Below, one piece after another: positions 32,586 through 40,396 of a stretch of 64,000 bases of DNA. Source of the stretch: Candidatus Aminicenantota bacterium (GTDB lineage Bacteria > Acidobacteriota > Aminicenantia > Aminicenantales > Saccharicenantaceae); the NCBI GenBank assembly GCA_017999365.1, contig JAGNLW010000001.1:194239-258238 (forward strand), written 5' to 3'. How positions within the stretch are numbered: position 1 is the stretch's first letter; the number at the start of each line of letters is the position of its first letter. The notes beneath the pieces were generated by a model, which had not been told where the DNA came from, ran no database searches, and saw nothing but the letters and a program-made list of their open reading frames with translations. Made by a program: the position numbers and the translations under genes.

Positions 32586-34460
32586 TCAGCGCACGCGCAC
32601 GGGCACGACGACCCGCGAAGGGAGATCCTTGGACCGATACACCCGCTGCGTGGCCGGCCGGTAGTCGGACGGCGCGGCCAGGAAGATGTTGTCGACGTAG
32701 GTCTGGGGATTGCGGTCGATGAGCGGGAACCAGGTGCTCTGGACCTGGACCATGATGCGGTGGCCCTTGAGGAAGCGGTGGTCGGCCGTGTGGAGATCGA
32801 TCGTGTACTCGGCCGGCTCTCCCGGAACGAGCGGCTCCGGCTTCTCGAAGCTCTCGCGGAAACGGCCGCGGAAGATGTCGTTGGCGACCATCAGCTGGTA
32901 ACCGGCCATCTTCGGCTCGGCCGGGTGGTCCTCGGGGTAGACGTCGATGAGCTTGACCACCCAATCGCTGTCCGTCCCCGTCGTCGAGGCGAACAGCTTG
33001 GCCGTGATCCGCCCGGTGACCGTCACGTCCCCGGCCAGGGGCTCGCTCTCCCAGCTGAGGACGTCGGGCCTGAGGTGGGCGAAGCGCTGGTCGCCGACGA
33101 GCCAGGTCGGCCAGCCCGAGCCGCGCGGGTCGTAGGTCGGTTCGACGGGCCGCGGCCGGTAGGGCACGGGATGGGCCGGGTCGGAGACGTAGCTGTCGCA
33201 AGCCCTGTCGCCCGTCGCGTCCGGTGGCTCGAACGACAGCCGGCCGTTCTCCCGGAAGTAGAGGCCGCGGTCCTCCGTCAGGCGGCGCGGCGGCCAATCC
33301 TCGTAGACCCGCCACTCGTTGGCCCCGGTCTCGAAGGTCACGGCCTCGGGGACTTCGAAGCCCGGCTTGTCCTTGAGGAAGCGGGCGAAGAACGGGGCCT
33401 GGATGCGGGCCCGGAAGTATTTCGAGGTGTCGGAGCCGAATTTGACCCGCCCGAGGGCGTCGCCGCCCGTCCGCATCCAGCCGCCGTGGTTCCAGGGCCC
33501 GGCGACGAAGAAGCTGACCTCCAGCCCGTCGAGGGGCTCGAGCGTCTCGTAGATCTTCTGGGGTCCGTAGAAGTCCTCCTGGTCCCACCAGCCGGCGACG
33601 TGGAGGGCCGGCACCTTGACCGCGGTCAGGTAGCCCGCCATGGCCTGCCTTCGCCAAAACGCGTCGTAGTTCGGGTGGGCCACGAAGTCGTTCCAGGACG
33701 GGATGCGGCCCAGGAGGACCTTTTCGTTGACCGTCGACAGCGGCCCCAGCCGGAGATACCACTCGAAGGTGTCGTACTCGTCGAAGCGGAAGTTCGTGCT
33801 CTCCTTGGTCGTCTCCATCATGGCCGCGTACTCGAAGCCGTAGCTCAGGCGGAAGGCCCCGTTGTGATGGAAATCGTCGCCGAGGTACATGTCGGCCGGC
33901 GAGGCCTGCGGCGAAACGGCCTTGAGGGCCGGGTGGGGATCGAGCATGGCCATAGCCGCGGTCCAGCCGTCATAAGAGACGCCGCGCAGCCCGACCCGGC
34001 CGTTGTGGCCGGGCACGTGGGCCAGGAGCCACTCGATCGTATCGTAAGCGTCCGTGCTTTCGTCGACGGCCTTGGGATCGCGCCGGTCGCGCGGCGGCCG
34101 CTGCATGACGAATGTCCCCTCGGAGCCGTAGCGGCCCCGGATGTCCTGGAAGACGAAGATGTAGCCGTCGGCGACGAGCTCCTCGTAGGCCGGGCCGGCC
34201 AGCAGCCCGGGCGACGAGGGCACCCCGTACGGCGTCCGCAGCATCAGGAACGGCAGCGGCCCGGCCGCCCCTTCCGGCGCGAAGACGACGGTGTTGAGCC
34301 GGACCCCGTCCCGCATCGGGACCATGACCCGGATCTCCCCGAACGCGGGCCCCGGAGCCCCGGACCGGGCCGCCAGCCGGACGCCGACTGCGCCGGCCAG
34401 GGCCAAACCCAGGACGGCGGCGATGGGAACGGTCCTCCTCCCCGGCGCGATACGGCTCAT
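32586..34460 (-). CDS. CocE/NonD-family (peptidase S15) hydrolase, exported
   Basis: 624 residues. The N-terminal hydrophobic segment (about 11-28) suggests export or membrane anchoring. The alpha/beta-hydrolase domain has MVPMRDGVRLNTVVF, the nucleophile elbow GLRGVSYDGWTA (GxSYxG), AGWWDQEDFYGP for the acid and GPWNHGGW for the His. The C-terminal jelly-roll X-Pro dipeptidyl-peptidase domain follows (about 390-624). Family members act on acyl esters, amides or X-Pro peptides (cocaine esterase, glutaryl-7-ACA acylase). AAAGGAGG precedes ATG 34460. It has a strong promoter shared back to back with ispH. The substrate is unknown. Confidence 0.87.
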   Translation of the reverse strand: MSRIAPGRRTVPIAAVLGLALAGAVGVRLAARSGAPGPAFGEIRVMVPMRDGVRLNTVVFAPEGAAGPLPFLMLRTPYGVPSSPGLLAGPAYEELVADGYIFVFQDIRGRYGSEGTFVMQRPPRDRRDPKAVDESTDAYDTIEWLLAHVPGHNGRVGLRGVSYDGWTAAMAMLDPHPALKAVSPQASPADMYLGDDFHHNGAFRLSYGFEYAAMMETTKESTNFRFDEYDTFEWYLRLGPLSTVNEKVLLGRIPSWNDFVAHPNYDAFWRRQAMAGYLTAVKVPALHVAGWWDQEDFYGPQKIYETLEPLDGLEVSFFVAGPWNHGGWMRTGGDALGRVKFGSDTSKYFRARIQAPFFARFLKDKPGFEVPEAVTFETGANEWRVYEDWPPRRLTEDRGLYFRENGRLSFEPPDATGDRACDSYVSDPAHPVPYRPRPVEPTYDPRGSGWPTWLVGDQRFAHLRPDVLSWESEPLAGDVTVTGRITAKLFASTTGTDSDWVVKLIDVYPEDHPAEPKMAGYQLMVANDIFRGRFRESFEKPEPLVPGEPAEYTIDLHTADHRFLKGHRIMVQVQSTWFPLIDRNPQTYVDNIFLAAPSDYRPATQRVYRSKDLPSRVVVPVRVR

Positions 34461-34490
34461 GGCGGCCTCCTTTCCGTAGGTCGAAGCCCG

Positions 34491-34519
34491 ATGATAGCCC
34501 CGCCGCCGCGGCGCGTCAA
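34491..34519 (-). promoter_or_regulatory. Promoter of the S15 hydrolase gene
   Basis: Minus-strand TTGACG (34519-34514), 17-base spacer, TATCAT (34496-34491). Its -35 box directly abuts the -35 box of the opposite ispH promoter. Confidence 0.75.
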
Positions 34520-34549
34520 TTGACAGGCCTTCGGCCGAACGCATAGAAT
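34520..34549 (+). promoter_or_regulatory. Promoter of ispH operon
   Basis: TTGACA (34520-34525), 18-base spacer, TAGAAT (34544-34549), with the ATG only 12 bases downstream, so the message is short-leadered or leaderless. Confidence 0.72.
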
Positions 34550-34561
34550 GCCCTCGTCCCC

Positions 34562-35443
34562 ATGAAGATCGTCCTGTCCGAGACGCTGAGCTACTGCTTC
34601 GGCGTCCGCAAGACGCTCGAAACGACCGACCGCCTGCTGGCCGGCCGGCCCGGCCGGACCTACTACATGCTCGGCGAGATCGTCCACAACGAGCACGTCA
34701 TCGAATCCCTCCGGGCCCGGGGCCTGCGCGTCGTCCAGAGCCTGGCCGACGTCCCGGCCGGCGGCGTGGTCATCCTCCAGAGCCACGGCTCGAGCCGGCG
34801 GCGCTACCGCGAGCTCGAGGAGCGCGGGCTCGAGTACGTCGACGCCACCTGCCCCATGGTCGGCATCATCCACGACCGCGTCCGCGAGGTCGAGGCCCAG
34901 GGCCGCACGCCGGTCGTCATCGGCCAGTTCGGGCACGACGAGGTCCGGGGCATCGTCGGCCAGGTCGCCCGGGCCCTGGTCGTCAAGACCCCCGAAGAGG
35001 TCACCCCGGAGCTGTTCGCCGGCGTCGTCCGGGCCGGCGTCGTGGCCCAGTCGACCTTCGTCGAGGCCGAGGCCCGGGCCATCGTCGCCCGCATCCGCGA
35101 GCTCGTCCCGGACGTCGTCTACCACGACACCATCTGCCGGCCGACCAAGGTCCGCCAGCGCGAGGTCGAGACCCACACCCGGACGGCCGACGTCGTCATC
35201 GTCATCGGCTCCCGGCACAGCGCCAACACCCGCCACCTCTACGACATCGCCCGGGCCATCAATCCCCGGACCTGGCTCATCGACCGTCCCGAGAGCGTCG
35301 AGGACATCGCCGTGCCCGACGGGGCGACGGTCTTCGTCGCCTCGGGGGCCTCGACGCCCATGGAGCTCATCGACGAGGTCGTGGCCCGCCTGCAGGCCCG
35401 CTCCAGGGACGACGCGGCGGGACGGAAGGAGGGCCCGCCGTGA
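34562..35443 (+). CDS. ispH: 4-hydroxy-3-methylbut-2-enyl diphosphate reductase (LytB/IspH)
   Basis: Last step of the MEP pathway: converts HMBPP to IPP and DMAPP with a [4Fe-4S] cluster. 293 residues. The three cluster cysteines are in CFGVRKTL (residue 12), DATCPMV (about 97) and DTICRPTKVRQREV (about 193). EIVHNEHV, SHGSSRR and IGQFGHDEVRG give the substrate-binding His and Glu residues, and GSRHSANTRHLYDIAR closes the active site. The start lies just past the promoter with no ribosome site. It overlaps the polyprenyl synthase gene by four bases, which couples precursor supply to chain elongation. Confidence 0.93.
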   Translation: MKIVLSETLSYCFGVRKTLETTDRLLAGRPGRTYYMLGEIVHNEHVIESLRARGLRVVQSLADVPAGGVVILQSHGSSRRRYRELEERGLEYVDATCPMVGIIHDRVREVEAQGRTPVVIGQFGHDEVRGIVGQVARALVVKTPEEVTPELFAGVVRAGVVAQSTFVEAEARAIVARIRELVPDVVYHDTICRPTKVRQREVETHTRTADVVIVIGSRHSANTRHLYDIARAINPRTWLIDRPESVEDIAVPDGATVFVASGASTPMELIDEVVARLQARSRDDAAGRKEGPP

Positions 35444-36504
35444 CCTTCGAACGGTTCGTCGCCGGGGCCAAAGCCCGCCTTTCGGCCGACCTGGCCGCAT
35501 TCCTCGCGGCCAAGCGCCCCGAGCTGGCCCGGATCGAGCCCTGGGGCCCCGATGTCCTCCGCCGGCTGGAGTCCTTCACCCGCAAGGGCAAGATGATCCG
35601 GGGCGGCCTGGTCCTGCTGGCCCACGGCATGGCCGGGGGCCGGACGGGCCCGGCGGCGGTCCGGGCCGGCACGGCCTTCGAGCTCATCCAATCGGGACTG
35701 CTCGTCCACGACGACATCATCGACCGCGACCCCCGGCGCCGCGGCGCCCCGTCCGTCCACGAGCAATACGCCCGCCTGGCGCCCGCCCAGGCCGGGACGG
35801 CGGCCGCCCATTTCGGGACGAGCCTGGCCATCTGCGCCGGGGACATCGCCATCTTCCTGGCCTTCGAGGCCCTGGCCGGGCTGCCGGGGCCGCCGGACCG
35901 CGCCGCCCGCGTCCAACGGCTCTTCGCCGCCGAGTTCGGGCTGGTCGGGCTCGGCCAGATGCTCGACATCGAGGCCGGTTCGGGGCGCCGCGCCCTCACG
36001 GAGGGCGAGATCCTCGACATCTATCGTTTCAAGACGGCCCGCTACTCCTTCTCCCTGCCGCTCGCCGCGGGTTGGCTCCTGGGCGGGGGGTCGGCCCGGG
36101 CCCTTCCGGCCCTGAAACGCCTCGGCGAGGACCTCGGACTGGCTTTCCAGATCAAGGACGACGAGCTCGGGCTGTTCGGCAGCGCCGCGGCCACGGGCAA
36201 GCCCGTCGGCTCCGACGTCCGCCAAGGCAAGAAGACCCTGTTCTGGCTGGGCCTGGCCCGACGGGCTTCCGGGGCCGACCGCCGGCGCTTCGAAGCCGTC
36301 TTCGGCCGGGAGGGAGCGACCGTCGCCGACATCCGCTTCGTCCGCGACCTGGCCGGTCGCCTCGGCGTCCGCGACGACGTCCTGGGCGTCGCGGCCGGGT
36401 TGGCCCGCCGGGCGGCCGGACGGATCGCGTCGTTGCCCGTCTCCGCCCGGCACAGGGAGCTCCTGTTGTCGCTCCTCGATTACAGTCTGGCCCGGCGTTC
36501 CTAG
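35440..36504 (+). CDS. Polyprenyl diphosphate synthase (trans-isoprenyl)
   Basis: 354 residues. GTG start in a GTGA overlap with ispH. The first Asp-rich motif is LLVHDDIIDRDPRRRG (DDxxD followed by RRG) near residue 90; the second is FQIKDDELG near 235. The KGKMIRGGLVLLAHG block provides the Lys/Arg for IPP binding. It condenses IPP with an allylic diphosphate to make geranyl, farnesyl, geranylgeranyl or longer chains. The residues four or five before the first DDxxD (SGLLVHDD) are small, which leans towards a longer product, but the chain length cannot be settled. Co-transcribed with ispH. Confidence 0.88.
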   Translation: MTFERFVAGAKARLSADLAAFLAAKRPELARIEPWGPDVLRRLESFTRKGKMIRGGLVLLAHGMAGGRTGPAAVRAGTAFELIQSGLLVHDDIIDRDPRRRGAPSVHEQYARLAPAQAGTAAAHFGTSLAICAGDIAIFLAFEALAGLPGPPDRAARVQRLFAAEFGLVGLGQMLDIEAGSGRRALTEGEILDIYRFKTARYSFSLPLAAGWLLGGGSARALPALKRLGEDLGLAFQIKDDELGLFGSAAATGKPVGSDVRQGKKTLFWLGLARRASGADRRRFEAVFGREGATVADIRFVRDLAGRLGVRDDVLGVAAGLARRAAGRIASLPVSARHRELLLSLLDYSLARRS

Positions 36505-36531
36505 CCCCCCACCCCCCTTCGGCCGCGAGGG

Positions 36532-36597
36532 GGTGAGATATCACCTCGGGAATCACCCTTAGGGGTGATTGACCGATCCCGGCCCCGGGGCGAGAAT
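36532..36597 (+). promoter_or_regulatory. Promoter of pilZ-like gene overlapped by two GGTGA/TCACC palindromes
   Basis: TTGACC (36569-36574), 17-base spacer and GAGAAT (36592-36597) form a weak promoter. GGTGA-GATA-TCACC (36532-36545) and AATCACCC-TTAG-GGGTGATT (36551-36570) are adjacent palindromes with the same half-site core; the second overlaps the -35 box, as an operator would. They could equally be terminators for the upstream polyprenyl synthase, since there is a hairpin but no T-run. Confidence 0.45.
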
Positions 36598-36643
36598 CGT
36601 CCCGTCCTTATCGTAAGGAAACCTCGTTCGAAGGACGGGACCG

Positions 36644-37024
36644 ATGGACAATCGCAAAGACAAGCGTTTCACCGAACGGAACACGGTTTTCATCAAGTCG
36701 ACCTCCGAGACCGCCGAGGCCCTCTACGGCCACGGCATCAACGCCCACACCCACGACCTGTCCCTGTCCGGGGCCCGGATCTGCACCCCCCACTACTTCC
36801 CCGTCGGCAGCGTCGTCCGCATCGTCATCGACCTCGAGCGGACCCACCAGTCCATCAAGGTCGACGGCGAGGTCAAGTGGACCAAGAAGAGCGAGGAGGA
36901 CGACGACCTCTTCGAGAGCGGCGTCGAATTCCTCCACAGCATCTCCCAGACGCTGCTGTCCCTGATCAAGCACCTCTACGCCGAGAAGAACGGCGGCGGC
37001 ATCCCCACGACCGTCTCCCACTGA
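36644..37024 (+). CDS. PilZ-domain protein (predicted c-di-GMP receptor)
   Basis: 126 residues, a lone PilZ domain. The N-terminal RKDKRFTERN carries the basic RxxxR-type switch, and DLSLSGARI matches (D/N)xSxxG, the two c-di-GMP contact motifs. VDGEVKWTKK and ESGVEFLH complete the barrel. It would report c-di-GMP level to an unknown partner, perhaps motility or envelope related. GAAGGA ribosome site. Its stop TGA abuts the stop of the convergent kinase-like gene (TGATCA) with no spacer. Confidence 0.85.
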   Translation: MDNRKDKRFTERNTVFIKSTSETAEALYGHGINAHTHDLSLSGARICTPHYFPVGSVVRIVIDLERTHQSIKVDGEVKWTKKSEEDDDLFESGVEFLHSISQTLLSLIKHLYAEKNGGGIPTTVSH

Positions 37025-37969
37025 TCAGGCCCAGGCCCTCTCCAGCGCGTCCCTCCGGTCGAGCAGCAGGCCGATGTAGACCGCCTCGAGGTCGACCATC
37101 TCCCGGTCGTCCCGTCTCAGCCATTCCGAGAGCCAGGCGAAGCGCAGCGCCAGGACGAGGTCCGGGAACACCGCCCACGCCTCGTCCGCGTAGCCGGCCT
37201 CGGCCCGGAGCCGCCGGACGAGCGTCACGACCAGCTCCTTCGTCAGGCAACGGGGGTCCTCCATCCCCAGGCACCCGGTCAGGACGGCGGCGTCGTAGGT
37301 CTCCGGCCGGTAGCCGCAGAACTCGAAGTCGATAAGGCCGTTGATCCCGGTCTCCGACCAGATGACGTTCAGGGGATGGAAGTCGCCGTGGGCGAAGGCC
37401 GTGGGGACGGCGGCCAGGCGCGGGAAGAGCCGCCTCTCGACATGGAGCACGGCCGGAAAGAGCCGCTCGAAGAGGGGCCGGTCGCGTTCGCCGATCTTGC
37501 CCATGAGGTCGCGGACGAAGGCGGGCAGGGAGAAGGCCGCCGCGCCCTCGCGTCCCGGGGCCGCTTCGGCGGCGGCCCGGAACCGGACCAGGAGACCGGC
37601 CAGGGCCTCGCCCCGCCAGCCTTCGAAGGCGTAGGCGGGCCGGTCGAGCGGCACGCCCGGGACGAACGGCGAGACCAGCCAGGCGCCGCCGTCGCGTTCG
37701 GCGACGTAACGCCCGGGCGCGAAGGCCAGCCAGGGACGGACTTCGGGCAGGCCCGCGGCGAGGTGGGCCGCCGCGGCGGCGATCTCCTGTTTGCGGGCGG
37801 CCGCGGCGGCGGCGTGGCGCTCGACGACCCACAGCCCGCCCCGCGCGTCCTCGGCGGCGGCGCGCTCGAGGCACCTCTCGGGGCTCCCGGCGAGCGGCAG
37901 GTCGGGCCGCAGGCGGGCCAGCTCGATATCCAGCGTCTTCAGGACGGCGGCGGCGCTCTCGGTCTTCAT
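37025..37969 (-). CDS. Aminoglycoside-phosphotransferase-fold kinase
   Basis: 314 residues. The APH catalytic loop AHGDFHPLNVIW and the metal-binding LIDFEFCGY (the DxE/DFG-like) are clear near residues 190-215. The N-lobe has a plausible ATP Lys/Glu but low similarity. The family also contains choline, homoserine, fructosamine and macrolide kinases, so a drug-resistance role should not be assumed. The very Ala-rich N-half is unusual. GGAGG precedes ATG 37969, under a consensus promoter of its own. Confidence 0.8.
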   Translation of the reverse strand: MKTESAAAVLKTLDIELARLRPDLPLAGSPERCLERAAAEDARGGLWVVERHAAAAAARKQEIAAAAAHLAAGLPEVRPWLAFAPGRYVAERDGGAWLVSPFVPGVPLDRPAYAFEGWRGEALAGLLVRFRAAAEAAPGREGAAAFSLPAFVRDLMGKIGERDRPLFERLFPAVLHVERRLFPRLAAVPTAFAHGDFHPLNVIWSETGINGLIDFEFCGYRPETYDAAVLTGCLGMEDPRCLTKELVVTLVRRLRAEAGYADEAWAVFPDLVLALRFAWLSEWLRRDDREMVDLEAVYIGLLLDRRDALERAWA

Positions 37970-37999
37970 GTCGGTCCTCCGGTCTCCCCTTCGCGCCGC

Positions 38000-38028
38000 A
38001 TGATAGAGGCCGGACCCGGGGCTGTCAA
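38000..38028 (-). promoter_or_regulatory. Promoter of the APH-fold kinase gene
   Basis: Minus-strand TTGACA (38028-38023), exactly 17 bases, TATCAT (38005-38000); leader about 25 bases with GGAGG. Confidence 0.75.
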
Positions 38029-38060
38029 CGGAATTCGTTCCCGGCCGGCCTCTTTTGCCT

Positions 38061-38066
38061 TATAAT
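38061..38066 (+). promoter_or_regulatory. -10 box of the isoprenoid-synthase-like gene
   Basis: Consensus TATAAT 18 bases before ATG 38085; a poor -35 (TTCCCG, 38038-38043) lies 17 bases upstream. Confidence 0.5.
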
Positions 38067-38084
38067 CGGGAGAAACCGACGGCC

Positions 38085-39401
38085 ATGAGCGACATCACCC
38101 CGTACCTGTCCGACCGTGTCGGCCCCCTCGGCGGCCGAATAGAGGAATTGGTGCGCCGTCACGCCGCGCTCTGGCGCGAGGCGGCGTCCGAAGCCCGCCC
38201 GGCCGTCCGCCGATACACCCGGGCCGACAAGCGGGCCGCCGAACGCGAGTTGTCGAACCTGGCCGGCGCCCTGTCCGACGAAGAGGTCCGGACCGCCTGC
38301 CTCGACGGCTCGCTCGACGCCGCCCGCCTCGAAGCCCTGGCCGCCGGGCTCAAGCCGGGCCTGCGGCGGCTGCTGGGGATCGTCGGCCTGCCCCTCGACG
38401 CCGTCTACGACGCCCGATTCGTCGACGCCACCCGCCGCTTCCTCGGCGCCGCCCGCGACTTCGACCCGTCCCTCGGACTCGACGCGGCCTATCAGGCCCT
38501 GCGCAACGTCTGGATCATGAATTCGCTGCAGTCCGACCTCGGCCGGCCCGTCGTCGCGGACGACGCCGTCTTCGCCTACAGCATGGTCTATCCGTATCTC
38601 GACAACGCCCTCGACGACGCGCGGGCCGGGGAGACGGGCAAGCTGGACCTGCTGGCCAAGCTGCGGGGCTGGCTCGAGGGGGACGGCCCGGCGGCGGAGG
38701 CGCCGGCCGAGGCCCGGCTCCTCTCGCTCGTGCGGCTCATCGAACGGTGTTTCCCGCGCCCGGAGCACCCGGACGTCTACGGCTCGCTCCTGGCCATTTA
38801 CAACGCCCAGGTCCGCAGCCTCCTCCAGCAGTCGCCGGGCGCCGCCGCTTCCGCGGAGGAGGTCCTGGCCATCAGCCTGGAAAAGGGAGGCGCCTCGGTC
38901 CTCGCCGACGGCTATCTCGTGGCCGGGAAGCTGGCCCCGGCCGACGAGGAGTTCTGCTTCGGGTTCGGGACCTTCCTCCAACTGGCCGACGATCTCCAAG
39001 ACCTCGGCGAGGACGCGCGGCTCCGCCACCGGACGTTGTTCACGATGGCGAAGGGACGGTCCGGGCGCGAAGCCGCCGCCGTGCGGCTCGAGAACTATCT
39101 GGCCGCCGTCGTCGGGCGGGCCCGCCGCGGGGCGACGCCGACCCGGTCGGCGCTCTGCGAAGCCATCGAAGGCGGGATGTCCCTCATGTTCCGGGCCTCG
39201 GTCGGCCGGCGCCCGGAGGCCTTCCGGGGCCGCTTCGTCCGGAGGGCCAAGCGCGGCTTCCCCGTCCGCTTCTCCTACCCGGACAAGCTCGGCCGGCGCC
39301 TCGAAAGCGGGATGCCGGCGGCCGGGGCCCGGCTGGCCGACCTCGACCCGGGCCTGGTCGCCCTGAGGGCCCTGTCGTCGCGGGCCTTCGCCCTCGAATG
39401 A
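38085..39401 (+). CDS. Class I isoprenoid-synthase-fold protein, function unknown
   Basis: 438 residues, almost entirely helical. It carries two Asp-rich helices in the places expected of class I terpenoid synthases: YPYLDNALDDARAGE near residue 170, and LQLADDLQDLGED near 305. The first is DNxLDD rather than a strict DDxxD, so metal binding is likely but product formation is uncertain. It is longer than a prenyl-chain synthase and lacks its RRG and IPP-binding motifs, so a terpene cyclase or a head-to-head coupling enzyme is possible. The C-terminus is Arg-rich. A GGGAG lies about 13 bases upstream of the ATG. It sits near ispH and a polyprenyl synthase, which may supply its substrate. Confidence 0.65.
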   Translation: MSDITPYLSDRVGPLGGRIEELVRRHAALWREAASEARPAVRRYTRADKRAAERELSNLAGALSDEEVRTACLDGSLDAARLEALAAGLKPGLRRLLGIVGLPLDAVYDARFVDATRRFLGAARDFDPSLGLDAAYQALRNVWIMNSLQSDLGRPVVADDAVFAYSMVYPYLDNALDDARAGETGKLDLLAKLRGWLEGDGPAAEAPAEARLLSLVRLIERCFPRPEHPDVYGSLLAIYNAQVRSLLQQSPGAAASAEEVLAISLEKGGASVLADGYLVAGKLAPADEEFCFGFGTFLQLADDLQDLGEDARLRHRTLFTMAKGRSGREAAAVRLENYLAAVVGRARRGATPTRSALCEAIEGGMSLMFRASVGRRPEAFRGRFVRRAKRGFPVRFSYPDKLGRRLESGMPAAGARLADLDPGLVALRALSSRAFALE

Positions 39402-39408
39402 GGCGGCG

Positions 39409-40308
39409 CTATTTGGCGATGACCGCGGCCGTGTTAGGGGCCCGGACGGCCTTCCAGGCGAGCGTGGCCGCCTTGGCGTCGCCGGCCGGACGCACGGTCC
39501 CCGTGACGAGTTCGCCGTCGACCCGGCCCTCGTAGATGAGGGAAACGTCCCGGCCGTCCGCCGTCGTGTCGGCCCGGAAGGAGATCCGGTCGCCCGAGAC
39601 GACGAAGCCGCCGACCGCGAGCGGCTGGCCTTCCTCGGTCGCTGTGGCCTTGACGTCCTGGAATTCCTGCTCGGCCTGGAGCGTCACCCGGCGGGTCCGG
39701 CCGCCGACCGCGACCTCCCAGTCCCAACGCCCGGAGACGTTGGCCGGAACGATCCAGAAGTGGATGTCGCGGACATCGTCGTACGAGGTCGTGATCTCGA
39801 CGGTCTTGTCCGGACGCCAGTCCCCCATCTCGAAGCTGTGGGAGACGAGGCGCGTGCCCGGCTTGAGCTCGGACAGGAGCTTCGGCCGCAGCCGGACGTT
39901 GACCGAGTTCAGCAGGTACATCGTGACCACGGTGGCGTCGCGGAAATCGGCCTCGAAGATGTCCCCCTTGACGAAGCGGACCCTGCCCGCGAGGCCGGCC
40001 GCGGCCGCGTTGGCCTCGCTCTCCTCGATGCGGATGGGATCGATGTCGATCCCCATGGCCTTGATCCCGAACCGCTTGGCCGCGGCGATGACGATGCGGC
40101 CGTCGCCGCAGCCGAGGTCGTAGAGGATGTCGCCGGCCCGGACCCCGGCCAGGCCCAGCATGGCGTCGACGACCTCGGGCGGCGTCGGCACGTAGGGCAC
40201 GTCGTAGCCGCGGAACTGCCCCCAGGGCAGGTCCTGGATGAGGGCGGAAGACGGCAGGACGAGCAGGGTCGCGAGGACGACGGCGTCCCTCAGGAAATGG
40301 CGTCTCAT
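39409..40308 (-). CDS. Signal-anchored class I SAM methyltransferase (FAM173/DOT1-like)
   Basis: 299 residues. A hydrophobic N-terminal segment (about 9-24, after MRRHFLR) precedes PYVPTPPEVVDAMLGLAGV and then motif I, YDLGCGDGRIVIAAA, and GIDIDPIRIEESEANA (motif II). VTMYLLNSVNVRLRPKL and RLVSHSFEMGDW complete a pattern close to FAM173-type lysine methyltransferases, whose mitochondrial members are membrane-anchored. A C-terminal beta-rich extension (about 190-299) is unlike that family. SAM is cytoplasmic, so either the segment is an anchor with the domain inside, or export is real and puzzling. GGAGGG precedes the ATG. Confidence 0.75.
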   Translation of the reverse strand: MRRHFLRDAVVLATLLVLPSSALIQDLPWGQFRGYDVPYVPTPPEVVDAMLGLAGVRAGDILYDLGCGDGRIVIAAAKRFGIKAMGIDIDPIRIEESEANAAAAGLAGRVRFVKGDIFEADFRDATVVTMYLLNSVNVRLRPKLLSELKPGTRLVSHSFEMGDWRPDKTVEITTSYDDVRDIHFWIVPANVSGRWDWEVAVGGRTRRVTLQAEQEFQDVKATATEEGQPLAVGGFVVSGDRISFRADTTADGRDVSLIYEGRVDGELVTGTVRPAGDAKAATLAWKAVRAPNTAAVIAK

Positions 40309-40344
40309 CGCGTCCCTCCTCGTCGACCTCGGCCGGATAGGCGC

Positions 40345-40373
40345 ATGATAAGCCCGGCCCGGGTCCCTGTCAA
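40345..40373 (-). promoter_or_regulatory. Promoter of the methyltransferase gene
   Basis: Minus-strand TTGACA (40373-40368), exactly 17 bases, TATCAT (40350-40345); same architecture as the promoter at 38000. Confidence 0.75.
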
Positions 40374-40396
40374 ACCGGGCGGCGCCGGAACCCGGA

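Noticed and set aside
37025..37969. Antibiotic-resistance aminoglycoside kinase
   Set aside because: The APH fold is shared by many metabolic kinases and there is no resistance context, so only the fold is claimed.
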